The position numbers and the translations under genes are program-made. From the NCBI GenBank assembly GCA_003439945.1, contig QVRM01004838.1:16001-80000 (forward strand): a stretch of DNA of 64,000 nucleotides, read 5' to 3'. The notes beneath the pieces are model-generated. The model did no database searches, had not been told where the DNA came from, and was given only the letters and a program-made list of their open reading frames with translations. Positions 1 through 11,831 of the stretch are shown one piece after another. Within the stretch, counting starts at the first letter, position 1. Every line of letters begins with the position of its first letter. The DNA is from Dermanyssus gallinae. Lineage: Eukaryota; Arthropoda; Arachnida; Mesostigmata; Dermanyssidae.

Positions 1-1087
1 ACCTCAGTCTTGGCAGCGTCGACTTCATTTTGGCCCGATTCTTAAGCGATGTCGACGACGACGACGACGATAACGAAGGCAGCAATCCATTGAGGTATCG
101 TTATCATCACCATCATCTACCCCATATTGTTCTTCACTTACCAGTCGTTCTTGGCCACCTGATTCTTGGTTCTTCACCCGGTTGAGCAGCGTCTGCCTGA
201 CTGCTTGCCTGGCTGAACAGGTCTACAGAAAGCAATGCTGCATAAAAGCAGAGCTGTTGCGTCTTGTCGCACAAACTTATTCTTATACGTACGTCGTCTG
301 TACACCGCCGCTTTTGCACAAATAGCCGCTATATGCCGATATGCGACTCATGCGATAATGATGATGATGGTGGTGGTGGCGGTGATGGTGATGATCTAGA
401 TTGACGTTGAGACTGAACGTAGCATTGAAACAAAGCGAATGCTGCGCCATCTTCAATTTCAACGGTAATAATAGTTGCAGGCACACTTTTCCTAAACGAT
501 GACAGTGCTGATCGTGGCGGTGGCAACAGCTATATCAACAGGCTCAGCTACCAGAACGATACAAGCCACACATGATACCAGCCATACAGCTTCAACTACG
601 ATAGCAACAACAACATTAACAAGGGTATTATTAACCCTACGTACAGGTATACTAGAGGCAACAACACAACGACATCAACAAACAAGGACAGCGACGAGCT
701 TAAGCTACAACAATACTAACGGCTATAACAATCCTAACTATTGATATAATTATATTCCTTTATTCTTCGATAGGGACCAAGTGAAGGTCTAGGAGTCGCT
801 GCTTCGATCTCAGCAAGACCCACACCACTTCGAAGCGGTCTTCCTTGAGAAATGCGGATTTAGGTGAAAATACAAATATGTACATACATACGATTGTCGT
901 GATCAAAGCTATGACATCCACACAGCTACAACGTCATCAGCACAAACAACAAGAACAATACCAACGACTCTAGCAACCGCCATATCATCAACAACAACAA
1001 TAACAACAATAACGTCAACAGCAATAATAACAACAAGTTTAACAATAACGTCAACGACAACATAGTCACGGCTTTCGTCGACCTAGT
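1..1087. other. Trinucleotide-rich non-coding DNA
   Basis: No gene is recognised. The stretch holds a GAC run near 52-70, a GAT/GGT-rich run near 355-395, a threonine-coding low-complexity stretch near 500-740, and an AAC/ACA-rich tract at about 946-1062. The open frames here are by-products of the repeats: they change from one residue bias to another with the frame and show no domain. Confidence 0.6.
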
Positions 1088-1259
1088 TGGCGTGGTGCAT
1101 TTGCGTGCGCCTTACGGCCGGAGGAGACACATAGGTGCACATAGGGTTCGATCCCCACCGTTGCACATTTGTACTTCTGGGGTCCGTCTTGAGAAGCAAT
1201 GCGAAATCCAATCCGTGGACGTTAAATGTTGGCTGAGAGTCAGCCCGGCAAGTCTTAGC
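1088..1259 (+). mobile_element. SINE-1 copy 1 (tRNA-like B-box repeat)
   Basis: This 172-base unit matches copies at 56,948-57,119 (+) and 27,340-27,506 (-). Shared blocks, in order, are a head GGCGTGGTGCATTTG, a core CCGGAGGAGACAC, a B-box-like GGGTTCGATCCCC at 1144-1156, TTGCACATTTGTA, GCAATGCGAAA, GACGTTAAAT and GGCTGAGAGTCAGCC. The B box plus a near-regular T-arm (clearest in the 27.4 kb copy) suggests a tRNA-derived short retroposon transcribed by RNA polymerase III. An A box is not convincing and no poly(A) tail or target duplication was found. It could instead be a non-autonomous fragment of another element. Confidence 0.7.
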
Positions 1260-1319
1260 TATGGCGTTTACCACACTAAACACTAAGCGGTCATTTGCCG
1301 TCGAACGATCTATAGCGGT

Positions 1320-2000
1320 GTTTTTCTCTTTGACGTCATTGTTGTTGGTGTTGTTGTTGTTGTCGGTCACTATTTTTCCACAATCCCATCTCCCTGCTCC
1401 TTTTGCACGCGTCCACCCGCATGTCTGCCGTTCTGTACTTGTTGATCTCGTTGGCCTCCTGTGTGAGTATCTCTGGTCTTTTATTAACTCGTTCTCCTGG
1501 GCCCGGCGAAACCATCTTTCTAGTATTTTTCTTCTTCTTATTTGTCTAACTGATCTTCTTTGTGCAATCGATCTTCTTTCGTGTGGGGTGCGTGCGTGTG
1601 GTCTTGTTGTTGCTGCTGGTGCTGTATCGTACGATATCGGAATGGTCATCAGAATGCAGCAGGAAGCAGCATTTGGCCATTTTGGTTTGGGGTCCATTGG
1701 TTTTGTTTATGGCTCTTCCTTATATCGGCTCGCCGTAGTTCTAATGTTGATGATGATAATAATATTGCCAATGAAGAGCGAACAACCGTTTGTTGCTGAT
1801 GTCGTTCCTGTGTTGGCGTTTGGGTCTTGTTGCTGCCACTAATGTCGGCACAATTTCCATTGTTGGTATTGTTATAGCACCTTGCTTGCTCGTTTTTGTT
1901 GCTGCTGTTGTTGTTGTTGTTGTTATTGGTGCTGCTGTCGTTGCTGCTGCTGTTGTTGTCACTGCCGTTGTTGTTGTTGTTATTGTTGTTGTTGTGGTGG
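1320..2000. repeat. GTT/GCT trinucleotide-rich block
   Basis: Runs of TTG/TGT/GCT lie at about 1335-1370 and 1893-1998 with degenerate copies between. Depending on the frame they read as poly-Val, poly-Leu or poly-Cys on the plus strand and as poly-Asn/Gln/Ser on the minus strand. A coding use is possible only for the minus strand. Confidence 0.8.
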
Positions 2001-2227
2001 CCACGACCTGTCACAACAAGCAAATGTGGTTCTACCGCAGCCGCCGTTAGCGCTGCTAGTGTGATAGGGGTGTCGGTGGCGGCAGCCGCAAGCATACGCC
2101 GATTTCTACAAGCGTCTGGCTGAGTCTTCGCGGCGATGTCTTCAGAGACGAGAGACAATGAGAACGACGGCGATGAGCGAAGTCGGCGAGGACCAATGCA
2201 ACGCGGCCGGACGTCAAGGCACGACAC
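1649..2227 (-). other. Candidate Asn/Ser-rich ORF, probably fortuitous
   Basis: A 192-codon frame is open on the minus strand. Its start region is Arg/Ser/Pro-rich, then come two blocks of seven to nine Asn residues (roughly residues 80-112), a Gln/Thr-rich part, and a tail without recognisable domain. The Asn blocks are the reverse of the GTT microsatellite, so an open frame is expected by chance because AAC/AAT repeats lack stops. Asn/Gln-rich exons are common in arthropod regulators, so an exon cannot be excluded. I saw no good splice sites, conserved domain or strong start context. Confidence 0.1.
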
Positions 2228-2740
2228 ACGACGTGTTCCTCACGATAACCTACTGCTGCACTTCATTCAGTGGTTGCGTTGATCATCGACTGCGTCGTGG
2301 TGTTGATGGTGCCGGTAGCAGTGGTTTTTAGGAAAACCTAAAACGTTTGTCAATACAACATTTTGTCACCGAATAAAGGCGCCTTATATCTTCGTTTGCC
2401 CCCCGCTCGAGTCGACCGGGGGACCAGGGGACGGGCCGGGGGGAGGGGGAGAATCGTAGAAGGGAACTGATACAGGGGCCGGCTTCATGGGGATAGGACG
2501 TAATGGACAGATGATAGATAGATAGATGGGGCAGGACAAGGTGCCACTGCAATAAAAGAAGAGTTGGCGCAAAAATGAAAAACGGGTTTGGGTAGATAGC
2601 TTATTGTTCTTGACGGTTCATTGGTCAATCATTACCACCACTCTTAACCGACATAGCTGTGCATGTCTTTGTCTGTCATCTGTCCTATGGAACTATGAGG
2701 GATCCATCACCCACCACTGCGTATGGATATTACGGATAGC
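2228..2740. other. Gene-free DNA with a G-rich tract
   Basis: No gene is recognised. The notable element is a guanine-run cluster at 2418-2449. A short GATA run lies near 2513-2526. Confidence 0.5.
2418..2449 (+). other. Potential G-quadruplex tract
   Basis: Five guanine runs of 5, 4, 3, 6 and 5 bases are separated by loops of 4, 2, 2 and 1 bases. This satisfies the usual four-run, short-loop definition of a G-quadruplex-forming sequence. Neighbouring DNA gives no promoter or gene to attach it to. Confidence 0.6.
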
Positions 2741-2772
2741 AATAACAATAATAATAATAATAATAATGATGA
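2741..2772. repeat. (AAT)n microsatellite
   Basis: AAT/ATA units run through this interval with a CAA interruption at the left end and GATGAC at the right end. Confidence 0.85.
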
Positions 2773-5059
2773 CAATGCATTTCATGACTTCATTCACTCT
2801 TACCGCGACGCGTTTCGCTTGGACAATATCTCAAGCATTGCACTTAGCGTGTCTCTAGCAGCCGTTGGTGCCATAGCAGATGGAAGAAAACTAAAGCGCA
2901 AAAAAAATAGGCGTATAGAAGCACCTCAGAACAATTGAAGTGATTGCTAGAGCAGCAAAGAGCAGTACGAGGTAGGTCATAGGAATGATCGGTATAGCTG
3001 AATAGATTCACGATTACTGCCACTGCTAGCTGTCAGCACCGCACGTGCATTACATACACATTGCCAAAATCTTCCATACAAAACAAAACTAAAAACTTTC
3101 AAAATACCACAATCGCAATTGGCATCGATTGTGCAATGGAAACCCGTTCATTCCATAAAACAGTGGCAATTATACCGAGCCAAACCTTGTTGGGCTGCGC
3201 GAATTCGCGTCATGTTTCAGGCTCAAACGAGAGCCTGGTTTTTCCTGAGTAGAATGCAGGCACCGACATACTCGTACATGGCCGACAGAGAAGCTGCGGT
3301 CGAAGAATTTTAGCAAAGAGCATCTATAACAAGAGTGCGGTTAAGCACGGGGCGGCAGAAAAAGCAGAACCGGAAAAATTTACAATGGGATACAATGCTG
3401 TGTGAAGACTCAAACTAAGTAAGGCACTGCAAAACTACATTTTGGATAATCATCCCAGTTTGATGCGCCATTGCGCATCGTTGGTTAGATAGTTCACGAA
3501 GACTTTAGGTATCGTTGTTGTAGCATAAAACTCAGACCAAATCTCTCCAAGACCGACAAAGTGAACAGACTTGTTTGATGTCGGGTGTTCATGGGTTCTC
3601 TCAAGCACAAAGCAGCAGCATGCCATGTTTTATTCTTTTTCAGTGAGATATTCATCGTAAACGTCAAAAAGACTGTACGTTTATCGTCTCGATAACGGTG
3701 GCCTTATACATAAAACTGACCGTGGCACGTAATGATGCACATCTGATTTAGTTAATGACAAAGCACATTTATAGGTGAGCTAAAAAACCTATGCATCCTA
3801 TTAAAAAATATTTGAAGATCGGAAAACATGGTATTTTCAATGGCTAAAGAAGCGCAAAAAAACGATCTAAATAAGGTGAGACATACTTTTACAAAAAATC
3901 CAACTTGTCTTGCTCTAAGCTTGGAGTACCGCGTTTGGAGTCAGTACCAGCAAGCAAAATGGTACCGTATTTTTTATGTGTACAAATTTTTGTATATAAT
4001 ATACATAATTATATATACAAACATAATTCAGTGTATTTGTGTCAACTTTTGAGCAAACTGCTTCAATTTTACCTGAAAGTCGATGCTTCTTTGCTTAATA
4101 CAGCTGTGAGAATTTTTGGTTGGATAACACGGAACTTACGTTGACTTAGTTTAATTAACCCTTTACATTTCTCAGCTGCTCAACTGCGATATTAACCAAC
4201 GAGCGTTAGTTAATGTACTCCAAACTTCCTTTTGCATTGCTTCGTGGTACCATTTGGTTAGACTTATAGGCAGGCGTCGCTGTCACACTGTACAGTCTCA
4301 CAGAAAATGTATATGTAATTGAATATATAGGGGGTATTTATTCAAAATAGGGACTAAGCAATTCCGTTCCCGTGATTGTGTTATGAAGCTATTTTACGGC
4401 TGATTATCATGTAGATGTCAATTTATCATGTAGACAGGGCACTGACCATTTTGATTAGATGCCCAGAACCGGAGGCGCGTTTCCGCGCTTTAGTTCTACG
4501 GGGCTTTTTACATATAATAATATTGTGGGCACTTGCCTGCCTCCGCGGGCGGATGTTCGTGTATATATTCGTAACTGAATACGACGCGGCATCGCCATTG
4601 ATTAGAGCGAAGCCTTACTACGCTTTAGCTGTTTCTAAATTTACTTATTTTGCATGCTCTTAGGGCCCGCCAAAGAAGAAAGCCAGCCAACGTAAGGTAG
4701 CTTTTGCCTAATATAATAGTCATGATTAAATCTGAAGTAGTCTAATGGTTTGATGTCCTTTTTAAAGGATAGTAAATCGCTAGCTAAAAAAATATATTGA
4801 ACCACATTCCAAACACCTTGAACTTTAAGGAAAACGCCCAAGGTATAAACAAATCTAATAATTTGTAAAAACTTTCAAGTACATCATGCAGTCATCGTCA
4901 GGGCAATTAGCAAATTCAAAACAATCTCCAAATTCTCTAAATAAATTACCTTGTAATTCAATTCTATATTATAACCAACGTTTACTACGAACATCTGAAA
5001 AAAAAACTGAAAAAAACCAACAGTACTAACATACTCAGCGAGCGCAGAAAAAAATTCGG
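2773..5059. other. AT-rich DNA, no gene seen
   Basis: Frames here are short (at most about 80 codons), overlap on both strands and show no motif. There are several A-runs and AT-rich patches around 3,980-4,030 and 4,300-4,340. I recognise nothing else. Confidence 0.5.
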
Positions 5060-5082
5060 ATATATATATATATATATATATA
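5060..5082. repeat. (TA)n microsatellite
   Basis: About 11 uninterrupted TA units. Confidence 0.95.
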
Positions 5083-6641
5083 ACAGAAAGGGGATTGTAC
5101 CACATGGCATAAACGCATGTATTTATGCGAGCCGTCCCTTAAGAGTTTTAACCATCTGAATAAAAATTTCATTGAGTATTCGTAATGCTGCAAAACATTT
5201 GAACATACACACCCACTGTCTTGAGTAGACTTAGAGACTTAGTGAATAAATAAAAAGAGATAGAGAGAGGGGGAGAAGAGGGGTAATTGAGAAGAAAGTG
5301 AATTGTCGTTGAATTCAGCTCCAGCCTGCCATTTATACCATAAAATGGACACAGTCGAGTTGAAGATCTCATCAAGAACCCAGAACGAACGAGTGGGAGG
5401 AGTAGAGTGGGAAGAGAGACGCCGACGCTGGCTTAACGTAGATCTGGCCAGTATGTCGACAATCGTCAATCGTCATTGTCGACACTCATCGCGTTCAGAA
5501 GGCGGGGGTCTGTGGACGTGGGTTCGACGTTGACCGTCGTCGTCGTTGCCGTCGTCCACCTTCTGTCGTAACCCAATAAGAGTGGGAGGATCTAGGAGGT
5601 TCGGCAGAGAAATAAATAGGTGGATGGGTAGGTGGGTAAACCGACCGACCGCCCGGCCAACCGACGGAAACGCTCGTTCGGTCACGCTTGCGGTTTTTGC
5701 CGACAACGCTGACGACAATCGTCGCTGATGACGACGATGACGACGACAACAATTCGAACCTCGGCGGGCGTCATAGACAGGAGCAAGAGGGGAACTTGGG
5801 GGAGGCGGCGAGTGGGGTGGGGGCAAGGGGGCGGACATCGGAAGGGAAGGAGAGGAAAATTGGTTTCGATCAATTTTCGAATGCGCCATCTAACCATGAA
5901 TTCGTGCATGCATCGAAGGGCATCGCATCGCGTCGTTTTCGTCGTCGTCGTTGTCGTCGTCGTCGTCGTGGTGTCGCGACGCGGCTTGTTGAATTGTCGT
6001 CGCCGTCAATAACAGCAGCAGCAACAACAACAACAACAGTTACAGCAACATCAACAACAACAGTAACGACCGCAACAACACCGACGTCAGGAGAAACTAC
6101 ACCACCGCCATCACTACTACGAGCAACAACAATAGCAACAACGGTGACAACAGCATCCCAATGATTCATTCCCAATGATGATTGTAGCTTTTCAGCGGCG
6201 GCGGCGACGGCGGCAGCAGCAGCAGCTTTTCGTCGCCGTGAGCAGACGCTGGGACGGCCGTCGGGAGAAGACAGGCAGGGCTGACTGACTGACGCCCGAA
6301 GACGCCGAACCTGCATGGCGAGGACGATTCGTTCGACCTCATCGTTGTCGCCGTCGTCGTCGTCGTCGTCGCGCCTACGAAGTTGACGCCGATAATCATG
6401 TGCTGACAGCAGCATCACTGTGCCTGGCTGGCGTCGCCGCGCCCGTCGCGACCAGCCAAGCAGGCAGACTGCGCATGGGCCTACCGCATGCCGTGGTGGT
6501 ACTGCTGCAGCGATTCGTCCTTCTGGGTCGTTGTCGTCGCTCAGTGGTTGAGATCGTAGACTTCAACACGTGATCAGTCCTCTGACGTTCATCCGACGCT
6601 TACCGGTCCATTCGTTTCGTTCATGAGTAGTGGTGTCCCAA
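5083..6641. other. GC-richer block with CGT/GAC and CAA trinucleotides
   Basis: No gene is recognised. A purine-rich GA stretch lies at about 5255-5300, CGT/GAC repeats at 5530-5560, 5700-5755 and 5930-5975, a CAA/CAG run at 6010-6160, and CGT again at 6340-6372. Several long frames on both strands reflect these repeats: Arg, Val, Asp or Thr runs appear according to frame. None carries a domain I recognise. Confidence 0.5.
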
Positions 6642-6660
6642 CCCCCCCCCCCCCCCCCCC
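6642..6660. repeat. Poly(C) tract
   Basis: Nineteen cytosines in a row, flanked by GTGTCCCAA and GGCCCG. A second tract of similar length lies at 57,541. Homopolymer length may be affected by sequencing or assembly. Confidence 0.9.
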
Positions 6661-6939
6661 GGCCCGACTTCAACTCCAACGGCCCTTCCTCTCGGGTCTG
6701 AAGCATCCGCCTCCTCCGCTACCGCCAAAACCGTCTCCGCCGCTAGCTTCTGCCCGCCCGCCCGCTTTACGTGCTAACTAACTGCAAACTACTACTACCA
6801 CTACTTCTACTAATGCCTAGGTAGGTAGTCGCCCTTCTTCAAGTCTACGTTCTTCTTCTTTTCACTACTTTTTCTCCTCCTGCTCCTGCTATTCCTCATA
6901 TTCCTCATCCATCTACCTTGCTGCCTACGCGCGATTACA

Positions 6940-7085
6940 ATTGTTGTTGTTGTTGCTGTTGCTGTTCATGTTGTTGTTGTTATTGCTGTTGTTGTTCATG
7001 TTGTTGTTGTTGTTGTTGCTGTTGTTCAGGTTGTTGTTGTTGCTGTTGTTCATGTTGTTGTTGTTGCTGCTGTTTGTTGTCGTTT
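6940..7085. repeat. (TTG/CTG)n trinucleotide block
   Basis: About 48 trinucleotide units alternate TTG, TGT and GCT, with regularly spaced CATG/CAGG interruptions that point to a higher-order unit. It reads as poly-Cys on the plus strand and Gln/Asn on the minus strand. No gene context. Confidence 0.85.
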
Positions 7086-7174
7086 TCATTGGCGTTAACC
7101 ATAAAGGTTGTTAACCATGATAGTCGCCATCGACATCATCATCATCATCGCCAACTTTCTCACAGCACACCCAC

Positions 7175-7232
7175 ACACACCCAGAGAGAGAGAGAGAGAG
7201 CGCGCGCGCACGCGAGAGAGAGAGACAGAGCG
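7175..7232. repeat. (GA)n and alternating GC/GA tract
   Basis: GA units flank an alternating GCGCGCGCACGCG core, with CACACACCCACACAC just upstream. Such alternating purine-pyrimidine DNA can adopt Z-form. Confidence 0.7.
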
Positions 7233-8350
7233 AAGCAGAGAAAAAGTGGCTCCTAATAGGGCCGTTCGGCTGGCCAGTTTCAACGACAGGACTGTGGTAG
7301 GTGTATTGGTGGTGGTGGCCGCCGCCGCTGCCGCCGAAGACGACCGGAATGACGACGATATCGGCCGTCGGCCATAGTCATATACATCGTACCTACCGCC
7401 GCTTAACCGACTTAATCAGCATACTTTGCCGATCGACTTCGATCGACAACATCAGAAAGTACTGACCTTCAGAAGTAGTAGCATTAGCAGGAACAGTGGC
7501 CGGAATAGTAGTAGCAGCAGGAGTAGTAGCTGAAGTAGCAGCAAATAAACTACTAGAGCAGGGGGACCGGGGACAGGACGACACAAAGCCTAACCGACAC
7601 GAACACCCCCGCCGCTGCAACGAGGCCGAAGACGAAGCCAAGATCGACGGGCAACGGGCTAAGTTAAGCTACGACGGGAGCGTCAATACAGTCACAGAAA
7701 ACAAACGCCCATGCGCGTAGAAACGACGCCTAATGCCTTCAAATAGACGTTATTCTCTCTCTGCTCTCTTTCTCTTCTCGCTAATTTCGCTCTCTCTCGC
7801 TCTCTCTCTATCTCTCTCTTAGTATTTTTCTCTCTTCCCCCCTTTTTCGACTCAATCTCGCCCTCTGAGAGATAACTAAGGTTAAGCAGCTCCGCACCGC
7901 CTTTTTGAGCTGTCCGACCGAATCGCCGCCGAGGGTCGAGCATCATCGAGGGCTGCCACAACGCTGATGAGTACTGGCTGATTCAGTAAATTCACTTACA
8001 CATCATGCGTATGTGCGCTGATTGAGCTGATTAGCTAGCTGGGTTCCGGGGTGCACGTGTTAATAAAATCGACTCCGCCAATCTCTCACTCAGTTCGTAC
8101 GTTTGTTCGTCGTAGTCGTTGGATGCTGGCTGCTCGCTTCTGCTCGTGCGAATTGAACGTGCACAAGTGCACGGATCCGCGCGTGCAATGGGATGCGCCC
8201 AGCCTTTCATGTCACCCAATCATTTCTTACTGCCTAACACTTCTCCTGACCTTATTCTGTTGGTTGTTGGTGGTTCGCCGGTAGGAAGAGAAGACGTCGA
8301 GTTTACTTGCGTCTACGCCGCTAACATAGATGAGGTATCGCAATGACCAT
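7233..8350. other. GC-richer low-complexity DNA, no gene assigned
   Basis: It contains a CT-rich pyrimidine tract at about 7745-7855 and GTAGCAG-like repeats at 7475-7550. Overlapping frames of 60-90 codons exist on both strands without any recognisable domain. Confidence 0.45.
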
Positions 8351-10828
8351 ACCACCTGATGTGAAGAGGCAGGCCAAAAAATTAGACAAATACGCACGCA
8401 CACCTATCCATACTAGGTACACGGAGCTCACTGAAAGCGCACCGAAGAATTGATCGCCGTCGAGCTTGGCGATATAATTCAATAATATAATTCAATATAG
8501 CAGTCATTTTAAAAAAGACAATGCCAAATATGATTGCTCAGATATAATTGAGATATTAATTTGGTATGAGCATGTCTTTTTTGCTTGTTTGCTTGCAGCG
8601 TACGCAAGGGTAGGCGGGCATATTTAATAATTCAAATGACTTTTGGCACATTCGGTGACTTACGACGGGACTGACGGCCAATGATCAGTTATCAGCTTCT
8701 CGATCTACCTTATAGTTTTTATTATTTTTGTTCCAAATGTCAAAAAAATACTTTACTCTGCTGCGTACTTCCCTTATAGGAGTAGCTTCTATTACGTTTT
8801 TAAGAAACTGGAGTAACTTATTGTATTAATGTGCAGCTTTCAAGAATTATGGTGGGGGCGTAATTCCTGTCTAACCCAGGCCGTACAACCAGTCAAAAAT
8901 AGCATGTCTCCTCAAAGACTGCCTATCGTATGGAAAGGGGGAACTATTGCTATGATTAAATTAACAAGCGTAATCTAGCTAACTCATATTTACGGTCGAC
9001 AGAAATGGCAAAAACCTCGTACTCACCAGACACGAAAAACATGCACTATGGCAATAAAACAAAAATTCGGATCAAAGTAGCCGACTCAAAATTTACAATT
9101 GGCGAAGCTTAATGGCAAAGCACTTACGTATTTACGCTTTTGGAATGTCCGATACGTTAGTGGAGTCAAATGGCACTTCTGTTGTGCAGTTTCCTCAGCT
9201 ACCGAGTCGATTTGAGCCTCCGACTAAACTGTAAAATAATCAATGTTTCAAACTAGTCAATGTCTATTTAAGTATCCCGAGTATCATATTTTAGACGTTG
9301 GTACTACCTGGAAATCAGTGTATCTGCTTAGTTGGTAAGGCGGACGTAACTCTGACTCTCTTCCTAACGTTAAGTGGGAGTGTTTCCCCGCGTAGCGCGC
9401 GAATTGTGCGTGCCGCGGGTGCCTTCCTTGCAAATCTAGTAGAACCTTGGCCAGATATGTAAACTTCTTATAATGACATTCTCTAGGTCGGCTGACCATG
9501 AGAGGCAGGGCTCCGATACAGACTATACGGCAACGAATTCATATTTTCATGATCCACTCGAGGGCTGTTACGGCTCATAACTGTGCGGCTATTTGACTGC
9601 CACCGAATTCGGACCTAGTAGTGTCAATCGGGGGTACCGGTTGAGACACTTGCTGTGTTTGTTTAATAGGCATAATGAAGAGGATACATGACTGACCGAA
9701 ACGCTGCGGGTAGACCCTGCGTGTCGTTTTTCCGACTCATACAGATACTAGTCTACTCCGACATCCATATCGCAGCAACAAAGTTTAAGCTAGCAAGTTA
9801 AGAACTTCAATCCATGGTTCGCTGAAGACGCAAAGCGTTCCGCTTCTTTACCTTGTTGTTGTTCATATTACTATTAATTTGTTTTGAATTAGACTTTGAT
9901 CTCAACCTTATTTATTGCTGCCGAATAAAAGCATAATTTCTATAGCAATAAATATTTTGCATGGACGGCATTTATTCGCATCATGGGTCCAGCTGTAATC
10001 GACTGGTGATGCTAAGCTGCGTTTCTTCAGACAGTGTATTCAAGTATTGCGCTGCAGCATAATATATAGTTTTAACTAAAGTACATAACAACCACTGAAT
10101 TATGTAATAACTCTGAGCTCTCATGGCCCGTGTTTGTATCTGCGTCTTGTTTTTCACTGCGCTAACAATTAGTTGTAGACCCGTACCGAAATCAGTTGGA
10201 TTATTGCACAGTCGAAAGTTGCTCTTCTTACGTCCACAACTGCATCTATATACGTATGATGTTGCTGCAAAAATGATCATTTTCGTATGTGTTAAGTTTA
10301 AAAGACCAACAACGGCACAACTAAATACATATCTGGGTATGGATGGCGACCCTCTCGCGCAAAACATTACCTTTCAAGACTTCAGTGCTCCATTCGAATT
10401 TGCAGGTTTGAGTTAATAAATGGTAAAAAAAAGTGCAAAAAGTTAGATAATTTGAATTTAAATTGACTAACCCGACAGTGCTGTCAAAAGCTAGTAGCTT
10501 ACAAGCTTCTATCGCTTTAGAAGAGACTTTGTAAGGGCCGAGCTGGCGTTCCAGTCGATCTCACATATGTTAGCCTTTCTAGCAGACGCTGTTCAAGGTG
10601 AAGTCTGTAAAACCACTTTAAAAAGCGCCCCTGCGAGTTTGCGTACATGCACTACATATATATTCCATATAGCACATTTTGATGTTTTATTTTTCAATAT
10701 GTTTACAACAATTTACAGTGCTGATAATATTATCAAATCTGATGTTTATCGCACGGATATCAAATCCACTATTCACGTTTACAGAGTTGCCGGCAGTGCT
10801 TCTTGTCGCATGTGCTTTGTCTTCCCTA

Positions 10829-10849
10829 ATATATATATATATATATATA
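10829..10849. repeat. (TA)n microsatellite
   Basis: About 10 TA units followed by a GGGGAGAGAGAG purine run. Confidence 0.95.
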
Positions 10850-11270
10850 GGGGAGAGAGAGAAAAATAAGGAAGCAAGGGAAATTGTGTCCATTTTGGAG
10901 GCATGCTTGCATGAAGAAATAGGTTTTCTCGTAAGGAAAGCGAATCAACCTCCAACCTCTGTCGCGCACTATTTGCCACCGAGGGCAAGCCATTCTGTGT
11001 ACTGAGTACCATCTAGCGACGCTCTACTACGCTCGCCCGTAGAAGCAGCGTAACAGGGCTTCTCTCTGTCGATCGCCATCCGAGGTCTTTTTCGGCGCCC
11101 ATTCGTTCTTATCTGGCCTCTTCTTTCTGAGCTCCCAGTTGGTCCTGACTGTTCGATATATGGGCGATTTCGTCCTAAATCGGCTCACAGCCAGCTGCAG
11201 TCCAGGCAATAGTGGCTGCTATAAAAGTAGAGGCCATCGTCGTGTCGACAAACAAACGTTGACCTGAAGG

Positions 11271-11321
11271 TATCATAATTTAGAACACACATTGTTTGAT
11301 GTGTGTGTTCAAATTATGATA
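11271..11321. repeat. Imperfect foldback, 22-23 bp arms
   Basis: The left arm TATCATAATTTAGAACACAC is answered on the right by the complement of the same bases with one or two small differences, around an 8-base centre. It could be a small terminal-inverted-repeat remnant or a simple cruciform-prone site. Confidence 0.75.
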
Positions 11322-11792
11322 TTACATATTACATATTTGTTGCTGCTTACAATTGTCTTATTAAGGTACTACTACATAATTTATTATATTTTTTTGTATT
11401 ATATTTATTATCCTTTTCTTGAGAGAGGCAACTGAGGGTGAAATGTTTACTGCACTCGACACGTTTTTGTATGTCCGTCACTTTGCGTGTCTGGCAGTCA
11501 ATACACAGATTAATCACAAGTAAAGTATAAACCACTACTACATATTGTACTACATGTTTCTACTTTTCGGAGGTGAGGTTTTTCAATGCCTTAGGACGAT
11601 GTAGTTAATGGTGTTAGCTTTAAAAATAGCGTTTCCTTATCAAGAGGCCAAGGTGACAAAATATACGACTGAAACTTTCCGCGCTAATGGCCACCTTTGC
11701 CATGGGGCCTTACCATGTCTTAGCACCTTTACTTGTAAAAAAGCTTGATTCTTCACGACAGTATGTATCAAATGTTAGGTTGTGCGAGTTCA

Positions 11793-11831
11793 CGGCACTT
11801 TCGTTCCTTTCACTCTAGGGCGAAAGTGCCG
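11793..11831. repeat. Foldback with 11-bp perfect arms
   Basis: CGGCACTTTCG at 11,793-11,803 is matched by its complement CGAAAGTGCCG at 11,821-11,831 across a 17-base loop. There is no T-run after it, so it is not presented as a terminator. Confidence 0.7.

Noticed and set aside
1261..1842. 193-codon plus ORF with hydrophobic stretches
   Set aside because: It begins at the edge of SINE-1 and runs through GTT repeats. The Val/Leu richness is a property of the repeat.
2405..2416. CTCGAGTCGAC, like joined cloning sites
   Set aside because: Surrounding DNA is genomic in character with no vector sequence; a short match is expected by chance.
5688..6418. Long overlapping ORFs (158 codons plus, 182 codons minus)
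   Set aside because: They follow CGT/GAC and CAA repeats; every frame gives a different single-residue bias and none has a domain.
9305..9345. A-box-like TTAGTTGGTAAGGCGG
   Set aside because: It resembles the D-arm of a tRNA, but no B box or matching acceptor stem follows.
11793..11831. Foldback as a transcription terminator
   Set aside because: The context is eukaryotic, there is no T-run, and no gene lies upstream.
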